From NCBI GenBank assembly GCA_023213395.1, contig CM041465.1, positions 222,897,741-222,961,740 of the forward strand: a DNA stretch of 64,000 nt, read 5' to 3'. Below the pieces are notes generated by a model, which worked only from the letters and a program-made list of their open reading frames with translations, searched no databases and was not told where the DNA came from. This stretch comes from Cycas panzhihuaensis (lineage: Eukaryota; Cycadophyta). Position 1 is the first letter of the stretch. Every line of letters starts with the position of its first letter. Positions 1-11,988 of the stretch are shown one piece after another. The position numbers and the translations under genes are program-made.

Positions 1-11
1 CCTACGAGGAC

Positions 12-1081
12 ATGTCCAGTATCCTGCTTAGGGCACCATGGATGATTGGCAGGAAAGCCCTGTCACTGGAAAAATGGCACAGGGACTTTGATCCCTCCAC
101 CCCCAAAATCAAACAAGCCCCCTTATGGATCCAGCTCCCAGGTCTTCCATTGCATCATTGGAACCCAGAAGTTTTTAGGGGTATAGCAAAGGCGGTGGGT
201 CCCCTTTTAGCTGTTGATTCTGCGACAAAGAACAGGAGTAGGCTTATCAACGCTAGGATCTGTGCTCTAACACGGCTCGATAAACCCCTCCTGGATGACA
301 TCTAGCTAGATCTGCCAGAAGGGACCTGGGTGCAGCCGTTGATTTATGAAATGGACCACATAAGGTGCTCCACCTACAGAATATTGGGCCACTTGCCCCA
401 AAAATGCCCAGGAATTCAGCCTTCTACGGAGGAGACCAATAAGGCCTCCCCAAAACCAGATGCCCAGGAGAAGAAGGAAGAAATTCAAGAGGTGGCTCTA
501 GAATGTGAAGGTCACACAGAGATAGCTGCGACCCTTATTGGGGATTCGGGTTTTGACCCTAACGAAGAGGATACGCTTCTTGAGGAAGGAGAGCTAGCAG
601 GCATCATGCTCAGGCCTGGGTTGGCGAGGAGTACTTAGGGGCTCCTTCCCCTACTAGGATCTCTCCAAAGACTTAAACCACCCTTCCTGAATTATTCCAG
701 GTGAGCGATAAGAAAGAGGAGGGAAGGTTAGGTCTGCCCCCTGCCGATGCGACTGCTGTTATTCCTAGCGATTTGTTGCCCCAGGGGCAGGGGGCAAAAG
801 AGTCAGAACCCTTAGGGGAGGATATAGGGGAGCCAGATCCAGCACCAACTCCACAACCGACTTTGAAAAAGCACCCGGATGTGGGTGCTGAAAGGAAAGT
901 TTGGAGGCCGCCACTAAAGCTCCTAAGAGAGAAAGAAACGGCTACCCAAGTAGACCAAGGTAGCCAGAAAACTTTAAAGGAGACGTTTCTGGAAGGGCCT
1001 ACCCTTAGATCTAGCACTGCGGGCAAGGAGCCTCCCAAAGGAGAGCCTGCGGAAGTATGGAAGCAAAGGAAAAAGAGATGA
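12..1081 (+). pseudogene. LINE ORF1, gag-like RNA-binding protein with mutated zinc knuckle
   Basis: The first open part (12-305) and the second (330-638) are in the same frame, separated by one TAG at 303-305. The N-terminal half, with IKQAPLWIQLPGLPLHHW, resembles the DUF4283 region found in plant LINE ORF1. A CCHC knuckle lies at 366-407 and reads CSTYRILGHLPQKC, so the second zinc-binding Cys is Tyr. After a stop at 636-638 an acidic, Pro- and Lys-rich tail continues in another frame (701-1081), which implies a frameshift. ORF1 proteins coat LINE RNA. The gene is broken, and the start is uncertain because the window begins just upstream. Confidence 0.75.
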
Positions 1082-1934
1082 AACTATTATGTTGGAATAT
1101 TAGGGGTCTCAATGCCCTCAAGGTAGAATATTAAAGGATATGCGCAATAAATATATTCCGGACCTAATATTCTTGCAGGAAACCAAAATGAACAAGGAGA
1201 ATGGCCAAAGGGCCATAAACAAAATTTGGAAATCGGCTGATAGTATTGAGATCGACTATGCCCAAGGAGTGGGGGGTCTAATGGTACTATGGGACCCGTC
1301 GACATGGTTGGGAGAACTTGTTCTAGCAGAGGGATCTTTTATTTCGATCCGGTTAACCAACAAAAGCAACAATCTTTCGTGGATAGTAACAAATGTTTAT
1401 GCTCCAAATAATCAAGAGGCTAGGAAGAAACTCTGGGATAGGATATTGGAGGTTCACAGGGACTACCAACAATCTTGGCTGTTGGCGGGAGATTTTAATT
1501 CGGCCCTGTCCCCAGGCGATAAGAGAGGAGGTTCTGGTGGATGGACTACCAGCATGGGCGAATTCAGTGACTTCCTCCAACAGGGGGGCCTGGAGGACGT
1601 TAAGCTCAGGGGGGCTTCATTTACCTGGTCAAACAAGAGGCTGGGGAATAACCTTATCCAAATTAAGTTGGATAGGGTGTTGGTTAATTATGATTGGCTA
1701 AGGAACTTCAGTGATCTCACCCTTGAGGCATTACCAAGAATGAGCTCAGATCATTCCCCCCTCCTGCTCCAATTTGCGGCTCCAGGCAAATTTATGGGCT
1801 CGCCCTTCAGGTTCAAGCTTATGTGGATGCAACACCCCGATCTTAGAAATAGGATCGAGGAATGGTGGCAGATTCAGATTAAAGGTCACGCAATGTACAG
1901 ATTTTCGAAAAAGCTCGATTGGATCAAAAGATAA
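1078..1934 (+). pseudogene. LINE ORF2, endonuclease domain (AP-endonuclease type)
   Basis: ORF2 probably begins at the ATG at 1078, which opens with MKLLCWNIRGLN, the usual start of plant LINE endonucleases. A single-base deletion near 1113 shifts the frame, and the main open stretch runs from 1140 to 1934. Catalytic motifs are visible: LIFLQETK (metal-binding Glu), WLLAGDFNS (Asp and Asn) and SSDHSPLLL (catalytic Asp-His pair near 1745-1770). The enzyme nicks target DNA to expose the primer for reverse transcription. The domain is followed directly by the RT region, interrupted by a TAA at 1932-1934. Confidence 0.9.
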
Positions 1935-3490
1935 ATCAAGGCTTGGAACAAGGAGGTTTTCCAAAATATCAATGAGCAGAAAGATAAAATCATTAGTGAC
2001 CTGAAGACCATAGAGGATAGGATCGAAAGTACAGGCAGATCTCCAGAGATAGACAAGACCGAAAAGGAGTTGGTCGAGAAGTGAGATGAGATTCTCATTA
2101 GAGAAGAAATTCTCTGGAGGCAGAAATCCAGGGCTCTCTGGGTCATGAGGGGATAGGAACACAAAATTCTTCCATATGACCACAATTAAGCATAGAGCAA
2201 ACAATAAAATTTCCTTCCTCCAAAAGGAAGATGGTACAGTCATCAGCTCTATGGAGGAAATGAAGGATCTGGCCAGCGATTACTTCAAGGATTTATTTTC
2301 GGATCCCCAAGACAGGGACACGGATAGCAGGAAAGACTTCCTAAACAATATCCCCAGATTGGTGAATGAAACTCAAAATGCTCGCTTGATCGCCTGCTCA
2401 AGATTGAAGAGGTCAGGGTGGCCCTCTTTACTATGAAGAAGGACACCTCAGGTAGGATGGTTTCTCCCAAGGCTTCTTCCAAGAATATTGGGATATCATA
2501 AAAGAAGACCTTATGATTGCCTTGCAGGAATTCTACACAAATAAAAAGATGTTGCAGGAATGGCGGGCTACATTCCTTGTCCTAATCCCAAAGAAAGATG
2601 GAGTGAAAAAGATGGAAGAGTTCCATCCTATCAGCCTCTGCAATGTCAAATATAAGATATTAACCAAGGTCCTAGTTAACAGGCTGAAGAATATTATGCC
2701 AAACATTATCTCTCACAACCAGGATGGTTTCCTCCGTGGTAGGTAGATATATGATGGTTATATTATCATCCATGAAACCATTCACTCGGCTGCCGAAAGG
2801 AAGGAGCCAGCGATGCTTATTAAGATCGATCTCACGAAAGCCTTCGATAGGGTCTCCTGGGATTGCTTGTTGGATTGTTTGGAGGCCTTTGGCTTCGGGG
2901 AGCTCTGGTGAACTTGGATCAATTTATGCATTGGAAAGCTGCAATTCTACACATTATCAACCCGCGTCGTCTGCATTCTTTCTGTTTCGGGATTGAGGCA
3001 AGGCGACCCGTCCCCCTTTTATTTATTACGATGGTCGAGTTCTTTGGGCGTAACCCTAGAGTGCCAGAGGCTAGGTTCTCTCATCGAATTAAATCAACGC
3101 TTCGGGGTGGACAATGTGGTTCACCATCAATTTGTTGATGACAACATCCTCCTGGGGAAGGTGACTATTAGAGAGGCTTCCAGATTCAAAGACATTCTGG
3201 GGTAATTTGAGAAGGCCTCGAACCAGAAGATTAGTCTCAAGAAGAGTAGCGTCTTCTTCCTAAATATCCCAGGCCATATCCAAGGCAGGATCAGCAGAAC
3301 TTTAGGCATGGATATAAAAAAGCTTCCCACAATTCACCTGGGTTTGCCCCTATTTGTTGGCAAGATGACTAAAGATATGTGGAACCCTCTCTTAGATAGA
3401 ATACAAAGGAAGCTTGCGGGCTGGAAAGGTGCCCTCCTGAGTTCAGCTGGTAAACTACAGCTAGTCGCCTCTACTCTTTAGAGTATTCCT
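1935..3490 (+). pseudogene. LINE ORF2, reverse transcriptase domain (frameshifted)
   Basis: Conserved RT blocks are spread over several frames, so this part is heavily damaged. At 2513-2746 a finger region contains FLVLIPKKDG and HPISLCNVKYKILTKVL. Around 2818-2870 the block with KIDLTKAFDRVSWD carries the first catalytic Asp. Near 2990-3010 the sequence reads LRQGDPSPF. Near 3130-3160 FVDDNILLGK is the FADD-type catalytic box. Downstream, GLPLFVGK-like thumb motifs appear around 3340. The family is non-LTR RVT_1. Stops include TAG at 2744-2746 and 3479-3481. Confidence 0.88.
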
Positions 3491-4372
3491 GTGTTTTGGA
3501 TGTCCATCTTTAGGGTCCCACCGGGCATATCAGACACTATCGAATCTATCCAGAAAAGATTCCTCTGGTCTGGAACAGAAAGCAGAGACAAGATTCACTT
3601 GGTGAGTTGGAGCAAAGTTTGCTCTCTGAAATGGGCCAGTGGCCTCAATTTGCAGAGGATCTCACTATTAAATGCCGCCCTTGGGGCTAAGCTTGGTTGG
3701 AGATTGTTCAAAGGGGGAGAGAGACCTTGGGAGAAGATACTCTCTAGGAAATATATTCAGGGGGGCTCGCTGTTGGACTGCAGTGTCTCGTTGGCCAGCT
3801 CTGCAGTCTGGAGGAGCATCCTCAAAGCTTGGGTCGCCATAAAGGATGGGCTAAAATGGAGATTGGGCGATGGAAATTTCATAAGATTCTGGGATGATGT
3901 GTGGTATTGCGACAAAGCCCTGAAGGGGTTCCCAGACTTGGTGCCTCTGATGGCTCCTTGTGTTAGGCTTTTCGGTAAGCTGATCAAAGATTACTGGACT
4001 ATGAGAAGTGGCAACAGGGCCTGGAGGAACTTTGAAGAAATTCAAGGGATAGGCTATCTGCAGGAGGGTCTCAATAAGATCAAAAGGATCCTCAGTAAGA
4101 GTTATATCCCTACAACCCCGATGCAGGACTCGATGGTGTGGCCATTTAGCTCGTCAGGGGAGTATACTGTGAAACAGGGTTATCAATACCTATGTCTTAA
4201 AAGGGGTGATTCAAAAAACCCAATGCTGAAAGGTGTTTGGAGGCTTCCCATCATTCCAAAAATAGCTCTTTTTTGGTGGACCTGCCTCAGGTGCAAAATC
4301 CTCACTGTGGATAACCTGAAGAGGCGTGGGTTCCTATTGGCGAACAGGTGTGTCATATGTCGCAATGGGTAG
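3491..4372 (+). pseudogene. LINE ORF2, C-terminal region with zf-RVT start, truncated by insertion
   Basis: This 293-codon stretch follows the RT thumb. It includes the WGN and LGDG-type blocks typical of plant LINEs (KWRLGDGNFIRFWDDVW) and the beginning of the reverse-transcriptase zinc-binding region (GVWRLPIIPKIALFWWTCLR, then NRCVICRNG). The frame ends in a TAG at 4370-4372 created at the junction with element A. The missing half of the zinc finger, beginning EESIDHIFLECPF, is found in the same frame at 20926. Confidence 0.9.
4368..4372. repeat. Target-site duplication, left copy (GGTAG)
   Basis: Five bases before the 5' LTR of element A. The right copy at 20926-20930 reads GGGAG. One G-to-T change in the left copy explains the difference and also creates the TAG that ends the LINE frame. 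Confidence 0.85.
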
Positions 4373-6924
4373 TGTTTCCCAGCTACTGGGAATGGACTCG
4401 AGACGTATCGACACAGGTTTGTTCAGGTATATTCTCTCACTTTTCTTGCCTTTGTTTGATTAAGGTTATTTAGAGTAGTTTGTTTGACATATGCCTGCCT
4501 GCACGCATTGCTTGTCTGCTTGCTCATAATGCATGTGCCTAAAGGCACGCCTTCAGCCTATGACGACTCACAGCGAGGCCATTCCTCAGCGAATGTTACA
4601 CCTCAGATGGCGATACCACCCATGGTGTCTCCACAGTTTCCCAGGATTGTTTCCGCTAGTTTATTTACTCATGCTGCGACATGTCATCTGTGTTGTCATC
4701 CTTTCTAAGTCAAACTCAATCCTTAGTTAGGACTTTTTGGGTTGTTTTGGGTACTTGCCCACTGCCTGGGCCTTCCCTCAACTAATTTGACTCATGATTA
4801 GCTTCTGTTTTTACCTCAAAACCTGATTTTGATGCTTGTTTTTCTCTTTTTTTTTAATTTCAGGCTGATACCGTGGTAAACTTAGCCATCACGAGTTTGC
4901 CGCCATCACCGCTTGAAATTAAAGAGAACCACGTGATGCTTTTCGCGAAACTGCCGCGTGGCTTCGTTCGATTGGAGATGCCCTGACATCCCCAACGTTC
5001 ACCTGCTGTGAACAGGGGATAAAGGGAATTTTCCTCCCCATTTTGAGGACTTTTTGCCCATTTTTCAAACTTCTAAGAATTTTCCAAAGGACTGCACACA
5101 GGAAAACACACAGAAAACAAACAACTTCATGCACAAAGAATCAAGAGGGTGAAACGGCCGCCATCGGTAGATTTTGCGGGGCCATTGCCGCCCTTACTAC
5201 TCTCCACAACTCTATTCCCCTTGCAGGTGCTCAGAGATTCAAGGGTCTCCTTCAACCAAGAAGCTGCCTCAAAGGTTTACTCCACAGCTCCAAACTTGCA
5301 AGGAGCCTCTTTCATTCATACCTCAGCAGGAAATGCTCATAACCAGCCTTTGTTTGGCCTCCATTGCTGCTATTCCAAGTGGCAGAAGGCATGCTTAGTC
5401 TCTCTACATAAGGTACCCCTTAGTTTTCACTTGCAATTTCTTGTTTTTTTACTTACACTTCCTTTTCTTTTTTACTTGCAATCCCTTGTCCATATTTGCA
5501 ATTTTCCTGTTTTTACTAGCAAGTATTCCATCCTTTCCTTCTCCCTGTTTTATCCCCTTTGCTCCTAAATGAAAGTGATCACCATTAGCCATAGCTATCC
5601 TGTAGTGCTATCTTGAACCAAAGCCACTCTCCCGGTGTTTTCCTTGGAGCCCCTCCTTTTTCTTTAGGCTCTCTTTCACTCGCCCTTTAGTCAGCCAGTG
5701 CAAGGGCATATACACGAGGATTCGAGGGAGGTAGGCGGGGTTCCGTCCCCCATTGCCGTCCTTCTCCCCAAGGGTTTCGTCCCTTGTCCTCTCCCCCTTG
5801 CCGTACATGCTTTCTCAAGGGACGAGTCAAGGAAGTCTAGGGGACTTTGGCCAGGGCATCCCGACCGGTTTGAGGTAATCCGCATCCACCTTGTTACCAC
5901 CTGGTGTTTCTTTCCCGAACTCCGTGGAGACCTTCTGTGGGTGAGTTAGCCATCCCGAGGCTATACTCAGTTCTATTTCGTGTGTTTGTGGCATTTGGTA
6001 GTGTGAGAGTATCTCGTGCGCTCTTATTTCGTTTTTGCTACATTCTAATGCATAGCTTAGTTTATTTAGTTTAGTTGATTTCAGTTTACATACATATACA
6101 TATATCTCCTGGTGTATCTTGTAGCCTCTCTTCCGAGGGGAAGGTGCCTTTTTCTTACTTGTTTGCAGGATCGCGCGTTGGCGGAAGTTGTACGCAGGAT
6201 GAGCCCATTGCCGGTTAGCCCCCCCCCCTCGCACGGTACTTTTCTTTCTTGGTTCCGAGTTTCTTTCCAGTTCCTTTCATTTTATCTAGTTCTTGCATGC
6301 TCAAGGGGAGGTAAGTGAACCCCCTTTACCACCATCAACCGACGTTGCATGCGTGGAGAAAGGAGAAAGAAGGAGTGGAACCTAGCGAGATTAGCCGTAC
6401 TTCTACTCAAACGCCGGATCCAGGTATTCCTCTCGTTTCTTTCGTGTTTCCTTTTATGCTATTTTTGTCCTTTTGCATTTGCCTGAATAGATAAGAAAGG
6501 ATAAAAGAACATAAAGAAAAAATGGGAAAAGAATCGTTTCTTTGCATTTACTCTCTTGCACCAATTTCTTGCTTTACATAGCATAGGTGTAGAAAGCCTA
6601 TTTATATTGTACCCTTCAGCTACACCTTTCACCACACCCATTCATACACCAAGTTGATTGCCCTTACCTTTGTTGCCTTCTCATTACCTTGAGAAGCCGC
6701 AACGCGCAAGGCTTCCCTTTCCTTCCCGGCCATCCGAAGGGTAGGAAGGCCTTGTTTTTGCACGGCTACCTAGAAGCAACCAGGCACCTTGCAGTCCCGA
6801 ACCTGCATCTCGGCCAAGACGGACGCCCTGCGAGGTGAGATCCTCGCTGCCTAGCTTAGTTAGCGTAGTGCCTTTTATATCCCTTTACTAGACGTAGGAT
6901 CACCGCCCCGTAGAGAGCGTTTCA
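4373..6924 (+). repeat. 5' LTR of Tat element A (2552 bp)
   Basis: The LTR begins TGTTTCCCAG and ends GAGAGCGTTTCA, directly before the primer-binding site. The near-identical copy at 18344-20925 confirms the ends. Close to its start is a short hairpin (CCCAG-CTA-CTGGG). It should hold the promoter and polyadenylation signals for the genomic RNA, but I could not assign a TATA box with confidence. Confidence 0.95.
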
Positions 6925-6943
6925 CTGGTGACCATACTGGGGA
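6925..6943 (+). promoter_or_regulatory. Primer-binding site of element A (tRNA-Arg-like)
   Basis: CTGGTGACCATACTGGGGA follows the LTR immediately. From memory it resembles the complement of the 3' end of plant tRNA-Arg (TGGCGACTCCACTGGGGA) with about four mismatches, the primer type known for Ogre/Tat elements. The same site, TGGTGACCATATTGGGGA, sits at the equivalent place in element B. Confidence 0.7.
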
Positions 6944-7097
6944 CTGCCAGTAAGGGAGCTAAATTCGCTTCCCTTTCTTGTCGGTGTTCTTGCCTCTAGG
7001 TAGTTTCATGTTTTCATTTGGGCAACCCCCAACGTGCACGCTTCACTTTCCTTCTTTTCTTGTTTGTTTCTTCTAACAACGCTCGCAAAGGCGTTGC

Positions 7098-9293
7098 ATG
7101 CAACATTTCTCGCGTCGCTTGCGAGGTTTGCCACCGTTGTTAGAGGACCAATCGCCGCGTTCCCTTCCGTCGTCGAACCCCGTTTCGACAATGGAAGGTT
7201 ACCCGTCCGATTGGGCTTACCATACTGTAGTTTCAGGAACTCAAGAGTTCTCTTCATCTATTCCGGAATCCGCCCATGAGGGCGATGATTCCATCTACTA
7301 TCCTGATGACCATTTCCATCCTGATAACTTTCATCCCTCTGCTCATGCAATGGAAGATTTACCTCCTCACGAGACTCACCACCCCACGGGTGAGCCTTAT
7401 GAGGAGCGTCCTAAGGGGTCCCCTACTTTCGAGATCCTGTCGACTTCGTATGGCTACGAGGATACCCCTCCCGCTGACGTAGTCGAGGCGCTTAGCAAGT
7501 ATTTCTGAACAACTCGCCGCCAGCCACATCCTAGATGATTTGAAGAAGTGTTGCGCAACGTAGCATCTTCCTCGTCCATCCCCGCACCTTCTACAACGAT
7601 TGATGCCTCTACCCGCACACACTCGTCCTACGCCGTATCTACCCCGGCTCCGAGGGCAAGTGTTACGCCGCCTGCTTCTAGTCGTGGTCCTACTTCTTCA
7701 GGACCCGTTTGTGGCGTGTCCTTTCCCCAACTTGGGGTTAGGATGCCATTTTCGAGCCAAACGCATGCGCCGCCTTCGAACGTGGCATACGCGTTCCCTA
7801 GTAGGCCTTGAGGTCCTACTAGTGCTGCCACCGTTAACCATGTAGGACCCACTCCTACATACATTCAAAGCTCTGCTGGTGGTCCTTCCCTTTAAGTACC
7901 CCCAGGTTACACATCTCAACCCTAGGGGCAGGCTAGGGGAAGCCATCTCCCTGTCTATGGGGTGGACCCGTTGCACCCATATGGGGTTGCGCCACCTACG
8001 GGTGGCCCATATGGGCAAAACCCGGTCCCTCACCCTTCGTTCCCGTCATCTAGCACAACTCCCGTTGCTGCATCATCGCAAGGGAGCATACCTCCTTTCC
8101 AGAGCATTTACCCGCAATCCCCTTTCCAACAAGGGGCATTCCCCCAAGGAGGGATGGGTTTACCTCCCTCATCCATTCCTTTGCCGGTCATCGATCCATT
8201 AGCCCAAGTGAGGACACGTCCTTTTGTGGACTATAGGTCAACACCATTGTCTGTTGAGGCGCTTAGGACTAACCTGCCGCCTCACCCTCCTGAAGTTCCC
8301 AAATTCGACAGAACTTCGTCGTAAGACTCAACCGAGCATGTACGCAGCTTTTCTATGGCGTGCATCGATTATTGGGCTTACGACCATATCCTTATGAAGC
8401 TTTTTCCGCAGTCCTTGCAGGGCGACGCCCTCAAGTGGTTTTACCGCCTTCCCGCTCATTCGATTTCTTCATTCCAGTAATTGGTGGACGAGTTCGTCAA
8501 CTATTTTGACGTAGCCCGCCCATTCGAAAGCGAAATGAAGGTGCTTCTGTCACTTAAACAAGGTCACGACGAGATGAATCGTGACTTTGTGCGACGCTTT
8601 CATGATCTTCTTCACTCTACCAAGGCCACGTTGCCCGAGGAGTTGAAGAAGGATCTCTTTGTCAATGCACTTCACCCCGAAGTGCATGTGGAAGTCCTCA
8701 AGATGGGGGCTACCACATGTGACTCCGCGATCACGAGGTGTTTGGCTTTGGAGGCCATTGAGATCCAAGCTGGACTCAAGAAACCTCCTAAGCCCTCGCA
8801 ACATCGCGAGGTGCCTCCTCCGGTGAAGGAAACCAAACCTTCGCAGCCCGCTATGTCCACCTCTCATCCGGCTGAGAGGACCCTGGATCCCCTTACCTCC
8901 GCTATTCGCTCATTTGAGCGCACGATGAAGGAGTTAAAACTCCAACCTCCTTCGTCGCCGACCTCCCATAAACCTGTTCAACAGACTTCTCGTGCGATGC
9001 CCCCCAAAGGGGGTAACACCCAGCCTTCTCAAGCAAGGAAGACTGATCCTCCCCTTGAGAAGAGGTGGTGCTCCATCCACGGGGAGTGTTTCCATGACGA
9101 TTCGTGTTGCCGGGCACAGCACCCACACGACACCCCGCCGCGCGATTCGTCCCCTGGACAGGCATCGAGGCCTAATCTCGATCAGCCCGTTCATAGAGAC
9201 CCGTTCCCCAAACATGGGGAACGTGGTCGCGTTGTTCAAAGAAAGGAACAATCGACCGGGATAGATCCCCGATTCTCGCCCTTCGCATGGTAG
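7098..9293 (+). pseudogene. Gag of Tat element A
   Basis: Structural protein that packages the element RNA. I place the start at ATG 7098 because element B has an ATG at the same aligned point and the following peptide (LRGLPPLLED, then STMEG-PSDWAYH) is conserved. The N-terminal half is Pro-, Ser- and His-rich and unstructured. A retrotransposon gag core spans about 8330-8800, with GDALKWFYRLPAHSISSFQ just before the 8481 ATG and MNRDFVRRFHDLLHST after it. Near the C-terminus, CSIHGECFHDDSC is a knuckle-like Cys/His cluster. In-frame stops occur at 7506 and near 7534, and a frameshift lies near 7900. Confidence 0.88.
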
Positions 9294-9624
9294 AGGGAAG
9301 GGTGCGAAGGTCACCTTCCCTTGGCGCCCCCGACCGGCCAGTGCTCCATCACCTTCATGTCCCAGAATAAGGGAAAGAAGGTGATCCAAATGCTTGAGAC
9401 CACTCCTCTTTACGTTAACCCGGCCTCGGTCGCGAAGGAGGTAACAGTACCTCGCGTTTACCTCGCAGCCGATCCCTCCTGGCTACTCCTCCCGAGATTC
9501 CCGCACTTCCCAAGAGCATTCCCGTCATACTGGTCGATTCGACTTTAGGAGAGCCCTTACCCAACCCACAGGGAGGGGTAAGCCTTTCTCTGTAGTCGAA
9601 GAGCTTCTTACTGTAGCTGCCGGG
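9294..9624 (+). other. Gag-protease linker of element A
   Basis: A degenerate coding stretch between the gag stop and the open protease frame. It contains a peptide (KKVIQMLETTPLYV) that matches element B (MLETIPLYV at about 52931 on the minus strand), so it was originally coding and is now out of frame. Confidence 0.6.
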
Positions 9625-11184
9625 ATGTCTATCATGGACGTCTTGAGAAGTTGCCCTCAGCAACGAGCGCTCCTCTTAGAAGCTCTTGGATTGAATGACG
9701 CGTTCGTTCATGCCTTGGGTACAACCCCAAGCGGTGAACCCGTTATCTCCTTCGATCCCAGAGATCTTCCCGCATCTAGTGGAAGGGAACGCCAATGGAA
9801 CTTCCCTTTCACTATTACTATATATACTCTCGATTGCACGTTGCGGAGAACCATCGTGGACAACGGTTATGCCGTCAACGCCATGCCCTTGCGCATTATG
9901 CAAGAGCTTGGTATCTCCGCCTTGAAACCCGTTCCATGGCGTTGTCAGGGTTATGACGGTAGCGAGAAGACTCCCTTAGGATCTGTCTCGATACCCCTTA
10001 CCCTCGAGGACAAGATCGCGTTGCACGACATCGTCGTCCTCGATGTCGATGTTGATTACAACTTGCTTCTGGGTCGACCATGGCTTGACCAAATGGGAGC
10101 CGTGTGTTCCACTCGTTGGGGGCAACTTAAATTTGTCCATAATGGACAAATGAAAGTTGTCTTCCGCAAGCAATCGCTCGCTAAACCGGCTAGGCCTTCC
10201 GCCCAGGCAAGCCATGGCCATACGAAGGGAAACAAACGCCCTTCTGACCATGCCTCGGCTTGCTCCATTGGAATCCCTGATTCCTCTTACCGAGAAGAAG
10301 ATCCCACACCTTCTTCTCCTAGTTTGACGCGTTTTGCCCCTATTGGTGTCGGGAGCTATGGGTATCTCGCCGTGTTCGATGACGACGGATCCCATAGTGA
10401 GGACGAAGATCGTCCTCACCCAATCTCGTTCCTCCGCACCAGTGTGGGGCGTCTTCCTAGCCCTAAGCTCCCTCCCAGGGCCTCTTTTGTTGTAGAGTCG
10501 GGCCACTTTCACATGTCACATGACATTGCGCATGTTGATCATCACATTCTTGGCTCTTCCATCCCGTCACCTCCCGTAGGTGACGATGTTGAGAGTTTCC
10601 CTCTTGCTTTTTACGAGGGACCTCTCCTTGACTCTCCCTCGGAGTCCCTTAGGGATGATGGGCAGTTTTCAGGCCATACCGGTCCTATCGCTCCCACGCT
10701 ATCTCGCGCCTCGTCCATTCGAAGTCAGGTCATCCATGGGGTGGTCTACTTTGAAGGCGACGAGGCTTTGCTGGAACACTTAGTTGGTTCCATGCCGAGT
10801 TTGCCTCCTGGTCACCACAAGCCTGGCCACCAGAAGGTCTTAGCGATTGGGTCTGCATTAGCCGACTCGATCCCCCCTTCCATTTCTTCTCTTCCGGTTG
10901 ATCTTGCCCCCCTCCATTTCGAGGAGGGGAATGCCATGTGCATGGGGGCAACCCAGGACATAGTCGTTACCCCGGACAAGGTCATCAAGGTAGGAGCGAA
11001 ATGTACCCCCGACGAAGTGAGGGAATACACCCTCCTGTTCCGGGAATTCCGCGATGTATTCGCGTGGGACTACTCGGACATGAAGGGCATTGACCCCTCC
11101 ATCGTCACGCATAACCTTACGACCTTCCCTGACGCTCACCCCATGCGCCGTAAGTCCCCTTCACCCAAGCTTTCGAACCGTTAA
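9625..11184 (+). pseudogene. Protease domain and spacer of the element A polyprotein
   Basis: This open frame of 519 codons begins with the retropepsin region. The active-site block reads IVDNGYAVNAMPLRIMQELG, where Tat elements usually have a D-N-G-S or D-D-G-S box. Element B keeps IIDNGSSVNIMP, so the Ser-to-Tyr change in A is secondary. The flap side has VLDVDVDYNLLLGRPWLDQMGA. Residues from about 190 to 450 form a long, acidic, Pro/Ser-rich spacer of unknown role. The end (VREYTLLFREFRDVFAWDYSDMKGI) leads into RT, but a frameshift near 11150 ends the frame at 11184. Confidence 0.88.
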
Positions 11185-11988
11185 GATGGAAGTTGAGAAG
11201 CTTCTGGAGGCGGGACTCATTTCCTCCATCGATTACCCCAAGTGGGTATCGAATATCGTTCCCGTTGCTAAGAAGAACGGGACCATTCGTATTTGTGTCG
11301 ATTTTCGCGACATAAACAACGCTTGTCCCAAAGACAACTTTCCCCTTCCCTTCATCGATCAAATAATCGATCGTGCACGGATTCGGGTTATGTCACGATG
11401 GACTTCTCCGACTACAACCAGATTCAAATTTCCCCCGAAGACTGCCATAAGACGCCCTTCACTACGCCATGGGGTACCTTTGCCTACGAGGCAATGCCCT
11501 TTGGTCTTAAGAATACAGGAGCTACTTACCAAAGAGCCATGCATTTTATATTTCATGACCTCATCAACAATACGTTGGAGGTCTTCATGGATGATATGAT
11601 GGGCCTCTCTCGTACCAGAGCCCATCATCCCTCCGACTTGCGCACCATCTTCGCAAGATGTCACAAGTATCATGTTAGTCTGAACCCGTTGAAATGCGTG
11701 TTTGTTGTTACCTCTGGCAAACTCTTAGGTTTCCTCGTGTCCCAATAAGGAATCCAGATCGATCCGGAAAAAGTCAAGGCAATCCTTGACATGCCGCCGC
11801 CTAGGACCTAGCGACAAATTAAGTCGTTTCTAGGCAGGCTTGGTTTCTTGAGGCATTTTTTGGCAGATTTCGCCATAAACGCCAAGCCTCTTACGAACCT
11901 ATTGAAGAAAGGAGCCCCTTTTGGCTAGTCGGACAAGACCCAAAAGGCCTTCGTAGGGCTCAAGGAAGCTCTCGTTTCCGCCCCTACG
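11090..11988 (+). pseudogene. Reverse transcriptase of Tat element A
   Basis: RT copies the element RNA to cDNA. Blocks are visible in two frames: MEVEKLLEAGLISSIDYPKW and VCVDFRDINNACPKDNFPLP in one, then YVTMDFSDYNQIQISPEDCHKT in the next, which implies a frameshift near 11385. The catalytic box reads VFMDDMMG at about 11581-11604, equivalent to YVDD. MPFGLKNTGATYQRAMHFIF is intact. After a stop near 11746 the connection region (KSFLGRLGFLRHFLADFAI) continues to the RNase H. Domain order and motifs are classic Ty3/Gypsy. Confidence 0.92.

Larger units (their letters stand above)
1..4372 (+). mobile_element. LINE (L1-type non-LTR retrotransposon), 5' portion
   Basis: This is the upstream part of a plant L1-like LINE that moves by target-primed reverse transcription. 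Visible in order are an ORF1 with a zinc knuckle, an apurinic-type endonuclease, a reverse transcriptase and the start of a zinc-finger region. The true 5' end lies left of the window. The element stops abruptly at 4372, where Tat element A begins, and resumes at 20926 with the rest of the zinc-finger region and an RNase H. Several stops and frameshifts make it inactive. Order and domains follow the known plant L1 layout; the identity is secure. Confidence 0.93.

Noticed and set aside
1746-2243. Minus-strand open frame of 165 codons
   Set aside because: Antisense shadow of the LINE endonuclease-RT junction; no domain on that strand.
4484-6318. Several open frames of 60-139 codons in the LTRs of element A
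   Set aside because: They lie in LTR sequence, have no domain, and their copies in the 3' LTR (18453-20321) differ in length and frame.
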